This document shows positions 26,806-37,024 of a DNA stretch of 64,000 nucleotides, in pieces. The stretch's first letter is position 1. Each line of letters opens with the position of its first letter. The translations under genes were made by a program, and so were the position numbers. The notes under the pieces are model-generated. The model did no database searches. It was given only the letters and a program-made list of their open reading frames with translations, and was not told where the DNA came from. The stretch comes from Streptomyces mashuensis (GTDB taxonomy: Bacteria > Actinomycetota > Actinomycetes > Streptomycetales > Streptomycetaceae): NCBI RefSeq assembly GCF_014654785.1, contig NZ_BNBD01000004.1, positions 372,001 through 436,000 of the forward strand, in the 5' to 3' direction.

Positions 26806-29457
26806 GTGGATGCCGAGCTGACCAACAAGAGCCGTGAGGCGCTCAGCGCCGCGAACGATCGCGCGGTGGCGGCCGGGCACGTCGACATGACCCCCGCCCA
26901 CCTGCTGCTGGCGCTGCTCGCGGTGCGCGACAACGAGAACGTGATGGACCTGCTCGCGGCCGTCGAGGCCGACGCCGCGGCGCTGCGCTCGGCCGCCGAG
27001 CGCGAGCTCGCCGCGCTGCCCAGCGTGCAGGGGTCCACCGTCGCCCCGCCGCAGCCCAACCGCGAGCTGATGGCCGCGCTGGCCGACGCCTCGCAGCGGG
27101 CGCGCGACCTCGGCGACGAGTACATCTCCACCGAGCACCTGCTCATCGGCCTCGCGGCCAAGGGCGGGCGCACCGGGGAGCTGCTGGCGGCACAGGGAGC
27201 CTCCGCGGAGAAGCTGCTGGAGGCGTTCGAGAAGGCAAGGGGCGGACAGCGGGTGACGACTCCGGACCCGGAGGGCACGTACAAGGCGCTGGAGAAGTTC
27301 GGCACGGACTTCACGGCGGCGGCGCGCGAGGGCCGGCTCGACCCGGTCATCGGGCGGGACCACGAGATCCGGCGCGTGGTGCAGGTGCTGTCGCGCCGCA
27401 CGAAGAACAACCCGGTGCTCATCGGCGAGCCCGGCGTCGGCAAGACGGCCGTCGTGGAGGGCCTGGCCCAGCGGATAGTGAAGGGCGACGTCCCCGAGTC
27501 GCTGAAGAACAAGCGGCTGGTCTCCCTGGACCTGGGCGCGATGGTCGCGGGCGCGAAGTACCGCGGCGAGTTCGAGGAGCGGCTGAAGACCGTCCTGGCG
27601 GAGATCAAGGCCAGCGACGGGCAGATCATCACCTTCATCGACGAGCTGCACACGGTCGTCGGCGCGGGCGCCGGCGGCGACTCGGCCATGGACGCGGGCA
27701 ACATGCTCAAGCCCATGCTGGCCCGCGGCGAGCTGCGCATGGTCGGCGCGACGACGCTCGACGAGTACCGCGAGCGCGTCGAGAAGGACCCCGCCCTGGA
27801 GCGCCGCTTCCAGCAGGTGCTGGTCGCCGAGCCCTCCGTGGAGGACTCCATCGCCATCCTCCGCGGCCTCAAGGGCCGCTACGAGGCGCACCACAAGGTG
27901 CAGATCGCCGACTCGGCGCTGGTGGCCGCGGCCACCCTCTCCGACCGGTACATCACCTCCCGCTTCCTGCCCGACAAGGCCATCGACCTCGTCGACGAGG
28001 CCGCGTCCCGGCTGCGCATGGAGATCGACTCCTCGCCCGTGGAGATCGACGAGCTGCAGCGCGCCGTGGACCGGCTGAAGATGGAGGAGCTGGCCCTGCG
28101 CAACGAGTCCGACGAGGCCAGCAAGGTGCGGCTGGAGCGGCTCCGCCGCGACCTGGCCGACAAGGAGGAGGAGCTGCGCGGCCTGACCGCCCGCTGGGAG
28201 CGCGAGAAGCAGTCCCTCAACCGGGTCGGTGAGCTCAAGGAGCGCCTGGACGACCTGCGGGTGCAGGCCGAGCGGGCGCAGCGCGACGGTGACTTCGACA
28301 CGGCGTCGAAGCTGCTGTACGGGGAGATCCCCGCGGTCGAGCGGGAGCTGGAGGACGCCGCGCGGGCCGAGGCGGAGGCCGAGCAGGAGGCCGCCACGAA
28401 GGACCTCATGGTCAAGGAGGAGGTCGGCCCGGACGACATCGCCGACGTCGTCGCCTCCTGGACCGGCATCCCCGCGGGCCGGCTGCTGGAGGGCGAGACG
28501 CAGAAGCTGCTGCGCATGGAGGAGGAGATCGGCAAGCGGCTGATCGGGCAGACGGAGGCCGTGCGGGCCGTGTCCGACGCCGTGCGGCGTTCGCGGGCCG
28601 GCATCGCCGACCCGGACCGGCCCACCGGCTCGTTCCTGTTCCTCGGCCCGACCGGTGTGGGCAAGACGGAGCTGGCGAAGGCGCTCGCCGACTTCCTGTT
28701 CGACGACGAGCGGGCCATGGTCCGCATCGACATGAGCGAGTACGGCGAGAAGCACTCGGTGGCGCGCCTGGTCGGTGCCCCGCCCGGCTACGTGGGGTAC
28801 GAGGAGGGCGGCCAGCTGACGGAGGCGGTGCGCCGCCGCCCGTACAGCGTGATCCTTCTGGACGAGGTGGAGAAGGCCCACCACGAGGTCTTCGACATCC
28901 TGCTCCAGGTGCTGGACGACGGCCGGCTCACCGACGGCCAGGGCCGGACGGTGGACTTCCGCAACACCATCCTGATCCTGACGTCCAACCTGGGGTCGAC
29001 GTTCCTGGTGGACCCGGCGCTGGACGAGGAGCAGAAGAAGCAGCGCGTGCTGGAGACGGTGCGGGCCTCGTTCCGGCCCGAGTTCCTCAACCGGCTCGAC
29101 GACGTCGTCGTCTTCCACCCGCTGGGCACCGGCCAGCTGGAGCGGATCGCCGGGCTGCAGATCGGTCACCTCCAGCGCCGGCTGGCCGACCGCAGGCTCG
29201 TGCTCGACGTCAGCCCGGCCGCGCTGGCCTGGCTGGCCCGGCTGGGCCACGAACCGGCCGCGGACGGCGGTGCTCCGCCGGACCTCAGCTACGGCGCCCG
29301 GCCGCTGCGCCGGCTGGTGCAGACGGCCATCGGCGACCAGCTGGCCCGCGCCATCCTGGCGGGGCAGGTGCGGGACGGCGACACCGTACGGGTCGACGTG
29401 GCGGACGGGGGCACGGAGCTCACCGTGGCCGCCGTGCCGCAGCCGGCCGCCGGGTGA
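26806..29457 (+). CDS. clpB: ATP-dependent disaggregase ClpB (Hsp100)
   Basis: 883 residues. ClpB threads aggregated proteins through its hexameric ring together with DnaK/DnaJ/GrpE. Visible parts: N-terminal Clp repeats ([15 protein letters not shown], then [12 protein letters not shown]), first Walker [14 protein letters not shown] near residue 207, the long coiled-coil M domain from ~400 to 530, second Walker [15 protein letters not shown] near 614 and the C-terminal D2 small domain. Absence of a ClpP-docking loop and presence of the M domain distinguish it from ClpA/ClpC. The GTG at 26806 follows GGAGGAG; the much longer open frame upstream is antisense to the flavoprotein. The HAIR site puts it under HspR control. 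Confidence 0.96.
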   Translation: MDAELTNKSREALSAANDRAVAAGHVDMTPAHLLLALLAVRDNENVMDLLAAVEADAAALRSAAERELAALPSVQGSTVAPPQPNRELMAALADASQRARDLGDEYISTEHLLIGLAAKGGRTGELLAAQGASAEKLLEAFEKARGGQRVTTPDPEGTYKALEKFGTDFTAAAREGRLDPVIGRDHEIRRVVQVLSRRTKNNPVLIGEPGVGKTAVVEGLAQRIVKGDVPESLKNKRLVSLDLGAMVAGAKYRGEFEERLKTVLAEIKASDGQIITFIDELHTVVGAGAGGDSAMDAGNMLKPMLARGELRMVGATTLDEYRERVEKDPALERRFQQVLVAEPSVEDSIAILRGLKGRYEAHHKVQIADSALVAAATLSDRYITSRFLPDKAIDLVDEAASRLRMEIDSSPVEIDELQRAVDRLKMEELALRNESDEASKVRLERLRRDLADKEEELRGLTARWEREKQSLNRVGELKERLDDLRVQAERAQRDGDFDTASKLLYGEIPAVERELEDAARAEAEAEQEAATKDLMVKEEVGPDDIADVVASWTGIPAGRLLEGETQKLLRMEEEIGKRLIGQTEAVRAVSDAVRRSRAGIADPDRPTGSFLFLGPTGVGKTELAKALADFLFDDERAMVRIDMSEYGEKHSVARLVGAPPGYVGYEEGGQLTEAVRRRPYSVILLDEVEKAHHEVFDILLQVLDDGRLTDGQGRTVDFRNTILILTSNLGSTFLVDPALDEEQKKQRVLETVRASFRPEFLNRLDDVVVFHPLGTGQLERIAGLQIGHLQRRLADRRLVLDVSPAALAWLARLGHEPAADGGAPPDLSYGARPLRRLVQTAIGDQLARAILAGQVRDGDTVRVDVADGGTELTVAAVPQPAAG

Positions 29458-29572
29458 ACCGTTGAATCCGGCGGGCGGGCGGACAACACCGTGACACGGG
29501 TGGGGCGGGGCTTGCCACGCCCCGCCCGGGATGGGGGAGGATGGCGGGAGACCGTACGAAGGGAAGTACACG

Positions 29573-30109
29573 GTGAGCATCGACCCGTCCTCGATTCCGA
29601 ACTTCGGGGCCCGGCCCGAACCGCAGCCTGAGACGGGTCCGGCCGGCCCCGTCATCCCCGACCAGGACCTGGTCAAGCAGCTCCTCGACCAGATGGAGCT
29701 CAAGTACCTCGTGGACGACGAGGGTGACCTCGCTGCCCCGTGGGAGGAGTTCCGGACGTACTTCATGTTCCGGGGCGAGGAGGAGCAGCGGGTCTTCTCG
29801 GTGCGGACGTTCTACGACCGTCCGCACGACATCGAGCAGAAGCCCAAGATCCTTGAGGTGATCGACGACTGGAACCGTCGCACCCTCTGGCCGAAGGTCT
29901 ACACCCACACCCACGACGACGGCACGGTCCGTCTGATCGGTGAGGTCCAGATGCTGATCGGCGTCGGGGTCTCGCTGGAGCACTTCGTGTCCAGCACGGT
30001 CAGCTGGGTGCGGGCGTCGATCGAGTTCGACAAGTGGCTCGTCGAGCAGCTCGGTCTGGAGGCCGACATCGAGGCCGACGGCGACGACAAGCCGGACGCC
30101 GAGGACTGA
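29573..30109 (+). CDS. YbjN domain protein
   Basis: 178 residues. Blocks LVKQLLDQMELKYLVDDEGDLAAPWEEFRTYFMFRG (two parts), WNRRTLWPKVYTHTHDDGTVRLIGEVQM and LEHFVSSTVSWVRASIEFDKWL match the YbjN family, a type III secretion chaperone-like fold that supports partner proteins. In actinobacteria the partners are unknown. The tail is acidic. The GTG at 29573 is chosen over an upstream start because it has a GGGAAG site and the family N-terminus. Confidence 0.85.
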   Translation: MSIDPSSIPNFGARPEPQPETGPAGPVIPDQDLVKQLLDQMELKYLVDDEGDLAAPWEEFRTYFMFRGEEEQRVFSVRTFYDRPHDIEQKPKILEVIDDWNRRTLWPKVYTHTHDDGTVRLIGEVQMLIGVGVSLEHFVSSTVSWVRASIEFDKWLVEQLGLEADIEADGDDKPDAED

Positions 30110-30146
30110 CCGCAGGACTGATCCTGCGGGGTCACGCCGGGGCCCG

Positions 30147-31355
30147 CTACATGGGCACCCGGGCGATCGTCAGCAGATACGTTCCGTAGCAGAAGGAGAG
30201 CCCGGCCAGCGTGGCCGTCGCGAGGGCGACGGTGCGCGGCCGGGCTCTCGTCATGGCCAGGGCCGCCGGCAGCAGCAGTGGGAAGGCGGGCAGCAGGAAG
30301 CGCGGCTTGGACGCGAAGTAGTTGGAGCCGCCCACCGCGATCACGGCCAGGACCAGCGTGTACACCAGCAGCGGCAGCGGCGGCCGGTCGAGGACGAAGC
30401 ACACCAGGGCCAGCAGCGCCGCCCCCAGGATGGCCAGGGTGGTGTAGTACGCCAGGGAGTCGCGGGCGACGACGAGGTGGCGGACGAAGTGCAGCGCGTC
30501 CCACCCGAAGTCGAACCGCGACCCCCACAGCCGCTGCACCTCGAAGTAGCCCAGCCAGCCGCCGCCCGACTCGCGGCCGGCCCACACCACGTAGCCGGCC
30601 CAGCCCACGGGCGACAGGGCCGCGCCCAGCCAGATCCGCCCGTTGCGGCGGGCCGCCGGGTGGCGCCACAGCACGGCCGCCGCGGTGCAGCACAGCGCCG
30701 CGGCCACCGCGATGCCGTTGGGCCGGGACAGCCCCGCGAGCAGCGCGAGCGTGCCGCCCCACACCCACCGGCCGGTGAGCACCGCGTACAGGGACCAGGC
30801 AGCGAGGGCCGTCATCAGCGACTCGGTGTACGCCATGGTCTGCACGATGGCGTGCGGCAGCAGGCCCCACAGCAGCACGAGCCAGATGCCGGTGCGGCGG
30901 CCGTGCAGCCGCTCGCCGACCGCGTACACGCCCCAGGCGGCCGCCCCGGCGGCGGCCCAGGACACCAGCAGCCCGGCGCTGACCACGGTGACGGGCAGGA
31001 CGGTGGCCACGGCCCGCACCAGGCCGGGGAGGAGCGGGAAGAACGCCAGGTCGTTGAAGATCACGCCGCGGGTGGTGGGGGAGGGCAGCACCAGGCCGTA
31101 GCCGTGCCGGGCGATGCCCGCGTACCAGATGCCGTCCCACAGGTGCCCGAGCAGCGTGCGCGGGTGCTTGCCCACCCACCAGGCCCACCCCGCCATCACC
31201 GCCATGCCGGTCAGCCGCACCGCCGCGTACAGCGCGAGCGCGGGCAGCGCGCGGTGCAGGGCCTCGCGCACCCGGTCCGCCCGGCGGCCGGGCCGGGTGC
31301 CGGAGGGGCGGCCCGGGTCCGTGGCGCGTACGGGCGCTGCGGTGTCGGCGGGCAC
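30147..31355 (-). CDS. PIG-V/GT-C type membrane mannosyltransferase-like protein
   Basis: 402 residues with about nine to ten membrane helices. The first outer loop holds LWDGIWYAGIARHGYG, the WDxxxY region characteristic of PIG-V-like GT-C enzymes that use polyprenol-phosphate sugars, and later TMAYTESLMTALAAWSLY and ALLAGLSRPNGIAVAA are typical. It likely adds mannose to a lipid or protein outside the membrane; the acceptor is unknown. The GTG at 31355 follows GGAGGTG. The open frame continues far upstream but that region has no membrane or family features. Confidence 0.85.
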   Translation of the reverse strand: MPADTAAPVRATDPGRPSGTRPGRRADRVREALHRALPALALYAAVRLTGMAVMAGWAWWVGKHPRTLLGHLWDGIWYAGIARHGYGLVLPSPTTRGVIFNDLAFFPLLPGLVRAVATVLPVTVVSAGLLVSWAAAGAAAWGVYAVGERLHGRRTGIWLVLLWGLLPHAIVQTMAYTESLMTALAAWSLYAVLTGRWVWGGTLALLAGLSRPNGIAVAAALCCTAAAVLWRHPAARRNGRIWLGAALSPVGWAGYVVWAGRESGGGWLGYFEVQRLWGSRFDFGWDALHFVRHLVVARDSLAYYTTLAILGAALLALVCFVLDRPPLPLLVYTLVLAVIAVGGSNYFASKPRFLLPAFPLLLPAALAMTRARPRTVALATATLAGLSFCYGTYLLTIARVPM

Positions 31356-32137
31356 GGGGCACCTCCGGTGCGGGCGCGGTGGTCGGGGCACTCCGACGAT
31401 GCGGCCCCTCCTGCGCACGCGCGAGGCGGAGCGCCCGTATGCGGTGCGCCTTCCACCCGCACGGGGGCACCTCGGGCTGTCGCCGTGCGGCGGCGCGCGG
31501 GGTGTGCTGTGCATGGCGGGCGGGCACACCGGCGGGGCCCGGGCGGGCCGGCTCACGACCGGTGCGTACGGGGGCGGCGAGTGCGGAGGACCGCGTACGT
31601 GTGCGTCGTCCGCGCCGGGGCGCTCGCGCGGGCCACCGGGGCGTCGGGGAGCAGGCGTCGGCGTACGCGCTGTTCTCCGCGCCCGTCTCCTTTCCGGGAA
31701 CGAGGGGCTTGCCGTGCGGAATGCGCGACGGCCCGCGCGGAATTCCGTGGCCCTGACAGCGATTTCGTGCACGTGCATTGCGAGAGAGTTGCAGGTGGCC
31801 CATGCGTGCACGCATATGCGGAGCCGTCCTGCGGGCCCGGTCGGACGCCGGTCTGCTGAACATGTGAACTGCTCGGCCCTCGCGTGGATGGAATCGGGAA
31901 GATGATGGGTAAAACCGCTGTGAGCGCGGCCCATTCGTGATTCCCTCTCCATACAGAGCCACGTTGAGAGGCCCTCCCGGGAATGCCGGAACGTCCCCCG
32001 GAACGCGGAATCGGGGACCTCGTATGCGGGCATGAGCCGGCGGCACCGTCCGGAATCCGACAGGGGTCCCGTCCTCGACCCCGTCCTCCGCGGAGCGGGC
32101 CGGCCCACCCTCCCCTGCTCGCTCGCGGAGCCGACCC
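31356..32137. other. 782-bp divergent intergenic region, no gene seen
   Basis: This separates the minus-strand mannosyltransferase-like gene from plus-strand DUF2617. Open frames exist on both strands but are Arg/Pro/Ala-rich, lack ribosome sites and carry no motif. A perfect 12-bp palindrome TGCGTGCACGCA lies at 31803-31814, near GTGCACGTGCA at ~31767. The GC content dips around 31850-31960, which suggests promoters there. Confidence 0.55.
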
Positions 32138-32674
32138 ATGCTCACCACGCTCAAGACCACCTACACCGACACCCGGGCCGCCGACCTCGCCTGGTGCCTG
32201 GGGAGGGAACCCCTCCCCGCGCTGGCGGTCCTCGACCTCGAACTCGCCGGGTCCACCGTGCAACTGCGCCTGCTGGGCGCCTCCCACCAGGTCATACTCC
32301 GGGAGGACGGCGGGATCTGTTCCGAGACCGTCGCCTGCATACCCGGCAGCAGCACCCCGCTCCCCCTGGGCGTCTCCAAGCGCGTCGGCGCCTGGGAGTA
32401 CGAGTTCGCGGCGCGCGTCGAGACCCTGCCCGGCAGCTCGTTCGCGGGGCGCGCGCAGGAGCTGCTCGCGCTGGTCGCCGACCACCCGCAGGGCCTGGCC
32501 GGGACGTTCCCCGGCAGCCCGCACGCGTTCACCGCGCTCCTCGCCCAGCGCTGCGACGGCCGCGTCGGCTGGCGCACCTGGCACGCCTACCCGCAGGAAG
32601 GACGGCTGGTCGCCACCCGCACCCGCGTGGGGGTGCGCACGGCGGCGCCCCTGGAGGGTCACCCCTCGGCGTGA
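32138..32674 (+). CDS. DUF2617 family protein
   Basis: 178 residues. Blocks DLAWCLGREPLPALAVLDLELAGSTVQLRLLGASHQV (two parts), SKRVGAWEYEFAARVETLPGSSF and HPQGLAGTFPGSPHAFTALLA are the signature of DUF2617, an actinobacterial family that sits beside spermidine-synthase-like genes. No reaction is known. ATG start at 32138. The membrane spermidine synthase gene follows 57 bp downstream on the same strand, and conservation of that pairing suggests a shared task. Confidence 0.88.
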   Translation: MLTTLKTTYTDTRAADLAWCLGREPLPALAVLDLELAGSTVQLRLLGASHQVILREDGGICSETVACIPGSSTPLPLGVSKRVGAWEYEFAARVETLPGSSFAGRAQELLALVADHPQGLAGTFPGSPHAFTALLAQRCDGRVGWRTWHAYPQEGRLVATRTRVGVRTAAPLEGHPSA

Positions 32675-32731
32675 GTATTTAACCCTTGTGGGTGACAAGT
32701 GCGTCATGGGTTCGTGACGTAGCGTTACCGC

Positions 32732-34315
32732 ATGGTTCACCACCGCCCGGTGCCAGCGCGGTTGCCGGTACCGGCCGGGCTCGGCCGCCTCCTCGTGCTC
32801 ACCACGGTCTTCGTCTGCGCCGCCTGTGGGCTGGTGTACGAGCTGGAACTGGTCGCCCTGGCCTCGTACTTGATAGGCGACTCCGTCACCCAGGCCTCCG
32901 TCGTCCTGTCGGTGATGGTCTTCGCCATGGGGCTCGGCTCCCTGCTGGCCAAACGCCTGCGCCGCCGCGCGGCGCTCGGCTTCGCCACGGTCGAGGCCCT
33001 GCTCGCACTGACCGGCGGCCTGTCCGCCATGGCGCTCTACGCCTGCTTCGCCTGGTACGGACAGGCCCGGCCCGCGCTCGTCGGCTTCTCCCTCGTGACC
33101 GGCGTACTGATCGGCGCCGAGGTGCCGCTGCTGATGACCCTCATCCAGCGCATCCGCCGGCAGGACGCCGGCGGCGCCGTCGCCGACCTCTTCGCCGCCG
33201 ACTACGTGGGCGCCCTCGTCGGCGGGCTCGCCTTCCCCTTCCTCCTCCTGCCGGTGCTGGGCCAGTTGACGGGCGCGCTCGTCACGGGCGCGGTCAACGC
33301 CGTCGCCGGCGGCGCGCTGGTGCTGTGGCTGTTCCGCGGCGACCTGTCGCCCCGCGCCCGCTGGACGCTGGTCGTCGCCAACGCCCTGGTGCTGCTGGCA
33401 CTCGCCGTCTGCTCGGCGCTCAGCGGCCCCTTCGAGCGCGCCGCCCGGCACGCCGTCTACGGCACGGACGTCCGCGTCGCCGTGCACAGCCCCGTGCAGG
33501 AGGTCGTCCTCACCGGCGGGGCCGGCGGCCGGCCGCTCTCCCTCTTCCTCGACGGCCGCCTCCGCGTCGGCGGCGACGAGGCCCGCTACCACGAGGCCCT
33601 CGTCCACCCCGCCATGGCCGGCCCCCACCGGCACGTCCTCGTCCTCGGCGGCGGCGACGGCCTGGCGGTGCGCGAAGTGCTGCGGTACGCGGACGTGGCC
33701 ACCGTCACCGTCGTCGAACTGGACGCGGAGGTGCTGCGCCTCGCCCGCACCGACCCCGGCCTCGTCGCCCTCAACCACGGCGCCTACCAGGACCCGCGCG
33801 TCCACGTCGTCACGGCCGACGCCTTCGACTGGCTGCGCGGCGACCCCGGCGACCGGCCCGGCCCCGCCGCCCCCGGCACCGGCCCCGCCGCGTACGACGT
33901 GGTCCTCTGCGACCTGCCCGAGCCCGGCGTCACGCCCAGCGCCAAGCTCTACGCCCAGGAGTTCTACGGGCTGGCCCTGCGCGCCCTCGCCCCCGGCGGC
34001 CGAATAGCCGTGAACGCCGGTGACCTGGACGCCCGCCCCCACGTCTTCTGGACCGTCGAGACCACCGTCCGCTCCGTCGGCCTGCACACCGCCCCCTACC
34101 GCGTCCGCGCCTCGCCCGACCGGCCCGACGGACGCCGCGGCTGGGGCTTCGTCCTCGCCTCCCGCGACCCCGTACGGCTGCGGCTGCCCGGCGTACGGCC
34201 CCCGCTGCAGGCACTCACCTCGCACCAGCTCAGCGAGGACCGCCACGCCGCGGAGCTCGGCCGGGAGGAGGGGCTGCTGCCGTCCACGCTCATGCACCCG
34301 CGCTACCCGGGCTGA
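32732..34315 (+). CDS. Membrane-embedded spermidine synthase-like protein
   Basis: 527 residues. The first ~220 residues hold about seven membrane helices starting [29 protein letters not shown]. The second half is a polyamine aminopropyltransferase fold: [24 protein letters not shown] (two parts), [16 protein letters not shown] binding decarboxylated [14 protein letters not shown], and [11 protein letters not shown] with the catalytic Asp. The family transfers aminopropyl groups to putrescine-type amines; for the membrane-fused form the real substrate is not established. It lies downstream of DUF2617. Confidence 0.88.
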   Translation: MVHHRPVPARLPVPAGLGRLLVLTTVFVCAACGLVYELELVALASYLIGDSVTQASVVLSVMVFAMGLGSLLAKRLRRRAALGFATVEALLALTGGLSAMALYACFAWYGQARPALVGFSLVTGVLIGAEVPLLMTLIQRIRRQDAGGAVADLFAADYVGALVGGLAFPFLLLPVLGQLTGALVTGAVNAVAGGALVLWLFRGDLSPRARWTLVVANALVLLALAVCSALSGPFERAARHAVYGTDVRVAVHSPVQEVVLTGGAGGRPLSLFLDGRLRVGGDEARYHEALVHPAMAGPHRHVLVLGGGDGLAVREVLRYADVATVTVVELDAEVLRLARTDPGLVALNHGAYQDPRVHVVTADAFDWLRGDPGDRPGPAAPGTGPAAYDVVLCDLPEPGVTPSAKLYAQEFYGLALRALAPGGRIAVNAGDLDARPHVFWTVETTVRSVGLHTAPYRVRASPDRPDGRRGWGFVLASRDPVRLRLPGVRPPLQALTSHQLSEDRHAAELGREEGLLPSTLMHPRYPG

Positions 34316-34454
34316 CGGCACGCGCGCGGCGCGGTGCCGCGGTGGCGGGGCACCGGGCGCGGGCCTAGCGTGGCATGCGGCAGTGCCGCGCTCGAACATC
34401 CGGGATCACGCAGGATCACCCGGGAGCGCCGGGAGCATTCGGGAGGAGAAGCCC

Positions 34455-35105
34455 ATGGCCAGGATCGCCCTCTTCGGCGCCACCGGCATGATCGGCAGCC
34501 GCGTCCTGCGGGAGGCGCTGGACCGCGGTCACGAGGTCACGGCGGTCGTCCGCGACCCGTCCCGGCTCACCGAGCAGCATCCCCGGCTCACGGTCACCAC
34601 CGGCGACGTCCTCGACGCCGACGCGGTGGCCGGGGTCGCGCGCGGCCAGGACGTCGTGGTCAGCGCCGTCGGCGGCGGAGGCGGCCCCGGTCACGCCGCC
34701 ACCATCGCGCCCGCCGCGAAAGCCCTGGTCGCCGGCGTACGACAGCTCGGCGACGCGGCCCCGCGCATCATCGCCGTGGGCGGCGCGGGCTCCCTGCGCA
34801 CCGCCGACGGCAGCCGGGTGTGGGACGCGCCCGGCCTGCCCGGTGAACTGCTCCAGATCATGCACGCGCACGGCGACGCCCTCGACGTCTACCGCTCGGT
34901 CACCGACGTCCGCTGGACCAACCTCAGCCCCGCCGGGCAGATCGCCCCGGGCGAGCGCACGGGCCGCTACCGCACGGCCCTGGAGGACCTCGTCGTGGAC
35001 GACGACGGCACGAGCCGCATCTCCGCCGAGGACTACGCGGTCGCGCTGGTCGACGAGATCGAGAAGCCGCAGCACGTCGGCGAGCGCTTCACCGTGGGCT
35101 ACTGA
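34455..35105 (+). CDS. NAD(P)-dependent Rossmann oxidoreductase (atypical SDR, NmrA-like)
   Basis: 216 residues. GATGMIGSRVLREALDRGHEV near the start is the dinucleotide-binding motif of atypical SDRs, followed by RDPSRL (choosing NADP) and DVVVSAVGG. Late blocks (WTNLSPAGQIAPGERTGRYR, ISAEDYAVALVDEIE) match NAD(P)H-binding epimerase-like proteins. Substrate unknown; relatives include flavin reductase and redox sensors. The ATG at 34455 follows GGGAGGAG. Confidence 0.88.
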   Translation: MARIALFGATGMIGSRVLREALDRGHEVTAVVRDPSRLTEQHPRLTVTTGDVLDADAVAGVARGQDVVVSAVGGGGGPGHAATIAPAAKALVAGVRQLGDAAPRIIAVGGAGSLRTADGSRVWDAPGLPGELLQIMHAHGDALDVYRSVTDVRWTNLSPAGQIAPGERTGRYRTALEDLVVDDDGTSRISAEDYAVALVDEIEKPQHVGERFTVGY

Positions 35106-35212
35106 CGGAACAGGTGCTGCCGACCGGCTTCTGACCGTCTTCTGACGGAAAGTTCGATCGGATTCGACCGGGGCGGCAACGACGGCGGAGGCGGTGGGTA
35201 GGCTCGCTTGCC

Positions 35213-36136
35213 ATGGAGCATGAGGTGTTCGTTCCGTTCCCCCCCGACGCGGTGCGGAAGGTCCTGGCGGACCCGGCGCGCGTCGCCCGCTGCGTGCCCG
35301 GGTTGCAGCAGGACGCCGCGTCGGACACCGCGCTGTCCGGACGGCTGCGGCTGCGCATCGGCGGCTCCACGATCACGTACCGGGGCGCGCTGCGGCTCAC
35401 CGAGCGCGGGGGCGCGTACGAGCTGTCGGGCGAGGGCACCGAGGTGCGGGGCTCGGCCACGGTGACGTTCACGCTGACCGCGCTGCCCGAGGAGGCACCC
35501 GGCGGCACCCGCCTGACCTGCACCGGCACGGTCAGCGGCGCCGGCCGCCTCGCCGAGCTGGACCCCAAGACCACCGAGTCCGCGGGCCGCCGCCTGCTCG
35601 ACCGCTTCGGCGCCGCCCTCACGGACGCCCTCCGCGAGGACACGGCGGAGGGGACGGACAGGACGGACGACGCCGCTCCCGACGCCCAAGCTCCCGACAC
35701 CGAAGCCCCTGACACCACCGGCCCCGACAGCACCACGCCCGACACCCGCGGCGGCCACCCGCACGCCGCCGGCCTCGGCGACGAAGCCGGCACCCCCCTC
35801 GGCAACGGCGACGACCTCGTCGGCACCGCCTCCGGCAGCGGCGTCGAGAGCGGCGACCTCGCGGACGCCGCACTGCCCGAAGGGTTCGGGGCCGCCGCGG
35901 AGAACGCGGGCGGCAGCGGTGAGGAGCCGCCCGCAGAGGCGGCGCACGCCCGGCGCACCATGATCGGCCGGAGCGCCGAGGAGGTCGACCACGCGCCGCC
36001 CCGCGGCCGGTACGCGCCCGTCCCCGCGCCCGAGGCGGCCACCGGCACCGCCGCCCTGCGCTGGGCCGCGCCCGCCGCGGCGCTCGCCATCGCGGGCGCC
36101 GTCGTGGTGACGCGCGCGCTGCGCCGCCGTCGGTGA
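35213..36136 (+). CDS. CoxG-like SRPBCC protein with C-terminal membrane anchor
   Basis: 307 residues. Residues 1-~145 form an SRPBCC fold of the CoxG type (EHEVFVPFPPDAVRKVLADPARVARCVPG). A ~120-residue acidic linker follows, with repeats of P-D-T/A (APDTEAPDTTGPDSTTPDT), then a C-terminal helix (LRWAAPAAALAIAGAVVVTRAL) ending in RRRR. CoxG anchors CO dehydrogenase to the membrane, but no cox genes are here and the Streptomyces role is unknown. ATG start at 35213. Confidence 0.82.
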   Translation: MEHEVFVPFPPDAVRKVLADPARVARCVPGLQQDAASDTALSGRLRLRIGGSTITYRGALRLTERGGAYELSGEGTEVRGSATVTFTLTALPEEAPGGTRLTCTGTVSGAGRLAELDPKTTESAGRRLLDRFGAALTDALREDTAEGTDRTDDAAPDAQAPDTEAPDTTGPDSTTPDTRGGHPHAAGLGDEAGTPLGNGDDLVGTASGSGVESGDLADAALPEGFGAAAENAGGSGEEPPAEAAHARRTMIGRSAEEVDHAPPRGRYAPVPAPEAATGTAALRWAAPAAALAIAGAVVVTRALRRRR

Positions 36137-36178
36137 ACCGGCGGGCCCCGTACCGGCGGAGGCCCTAGGGTCGGCACC

Positions 36179-36982
36179 GTGAGCGAGAACCTGACCCACA
36201 CAGTGACGCTGACGGCCGGCGGTGCCGAGGTGACCGTGGACCCCGTCCACGGGTGCAGGCTGACCAGCCTGCGCCTGGACGGCACCGAGCTGCTGCGGCA
36301 GGGCGACCGGTACGGCTGCTTCCCCATGGTCCCGTGGTGCGGCCGCATCGACCACGGCCGCTTCCGCAACGGCGGCGACGTGCACCAGATGCCCGTCAAT
36401 TCGGGCCCGCACGCCATTCACGGCACCGGCCGGGACGTCGCCTGGACCACACGCCGGGCCGACGAGCGCTCGGCCGTCTTCACGTACGACCTGGCCGACC
36501 CCTGGCCGTACAGCGGCAAGGTCACCCAGATGGTGGAGCTGAACCCCGGGTCCCTGACCCTGGCCATGGGCGTGGAGACGTACGGCGACTCGTTCCCGGC
36601 GCAGGCCGGCTGGCACCCGTGGTTCCTGCGGAACCTCGGCACCGGCAAGGACGCCGAGATCGGCTTCAGCCCCGCCTGGCAGGAGGAGCGCGGCGCCGAC
36701 CACCTGCCCACCGGCCGCCGCATCGACCCGCAGCCCGGCCCCTGGGACGACTGCTTCGGCATGCCCGACGGGGTGGACGTCACCCTGCGCTGGCCGGACG
36801 CCCTGGAACTGAGGATCACCAGCCGCGCCGAGTGGGTCGTCGTCTACGACGAGCAGGCCGAGGCGGTGTGCGTGGAGCCGCAGTCCGGGCCGCCCAACGG
36901 GCTCAACACCCAGCCCCGCCTGGTCACGCCCATCGACCCGCTGGAGATCTCGACCACCTGGACCTGGCGGACCACGGCCTGA
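36179..36982 (+). CDS. Aldose 1-epimerase family protein
   Basis: 267 residues of the galactose mutarotase beta-sandwich fold. It interconverts alpha and beta forms of aldoses. Key blocks: DPVHGCRLTSLRLDGTELLRQ, NSGPHAIHGTGRDVAW with the catalytic-region His residues, AQAGWHPWFLRNL and the acidic VVYDEQAEAVCVEPQSGPPNGLN, whose Glu should be the general base. The natural sugar is unknown. GTG start at 36179. pyrE lies 42 bp downstream on the same strand. Confidence 0.88.
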   Translation: MSENLTHTVTLTAGGAEVTVDPVHGCRLTSLRLDGTELLRQGDRYGCFPMVPWCGRIDHGRFRNGGDVHQMPVNSGPHAIHGTGRDVAWTTRRADERSAVFTYDLADPWPYSGKVTQMVELNPGSLTLAMGVETYGDSFPAQAGWHPWFLRNLGTGKDAEIGFSPAWQEERGADHLPTGRRIDPQPGPWDDCFGMPDGVDVTLRWPDALELRITSRAEWVVVYDEQAEAVCVEPQSGPPNGLNTQPRLVTPIDPLEISTTWTWRTTA

Positions 36983-37024
36983 GCGGACCGGGACCCGGCC
37001 GGACCGTGGCCTAAGCTCAGGGGC

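Noticed and set aside
26797..29766. 989-codon antisense frame across clpB
   Set aside because: Shadow of clpB; repetitive composition and no recognisable domain.
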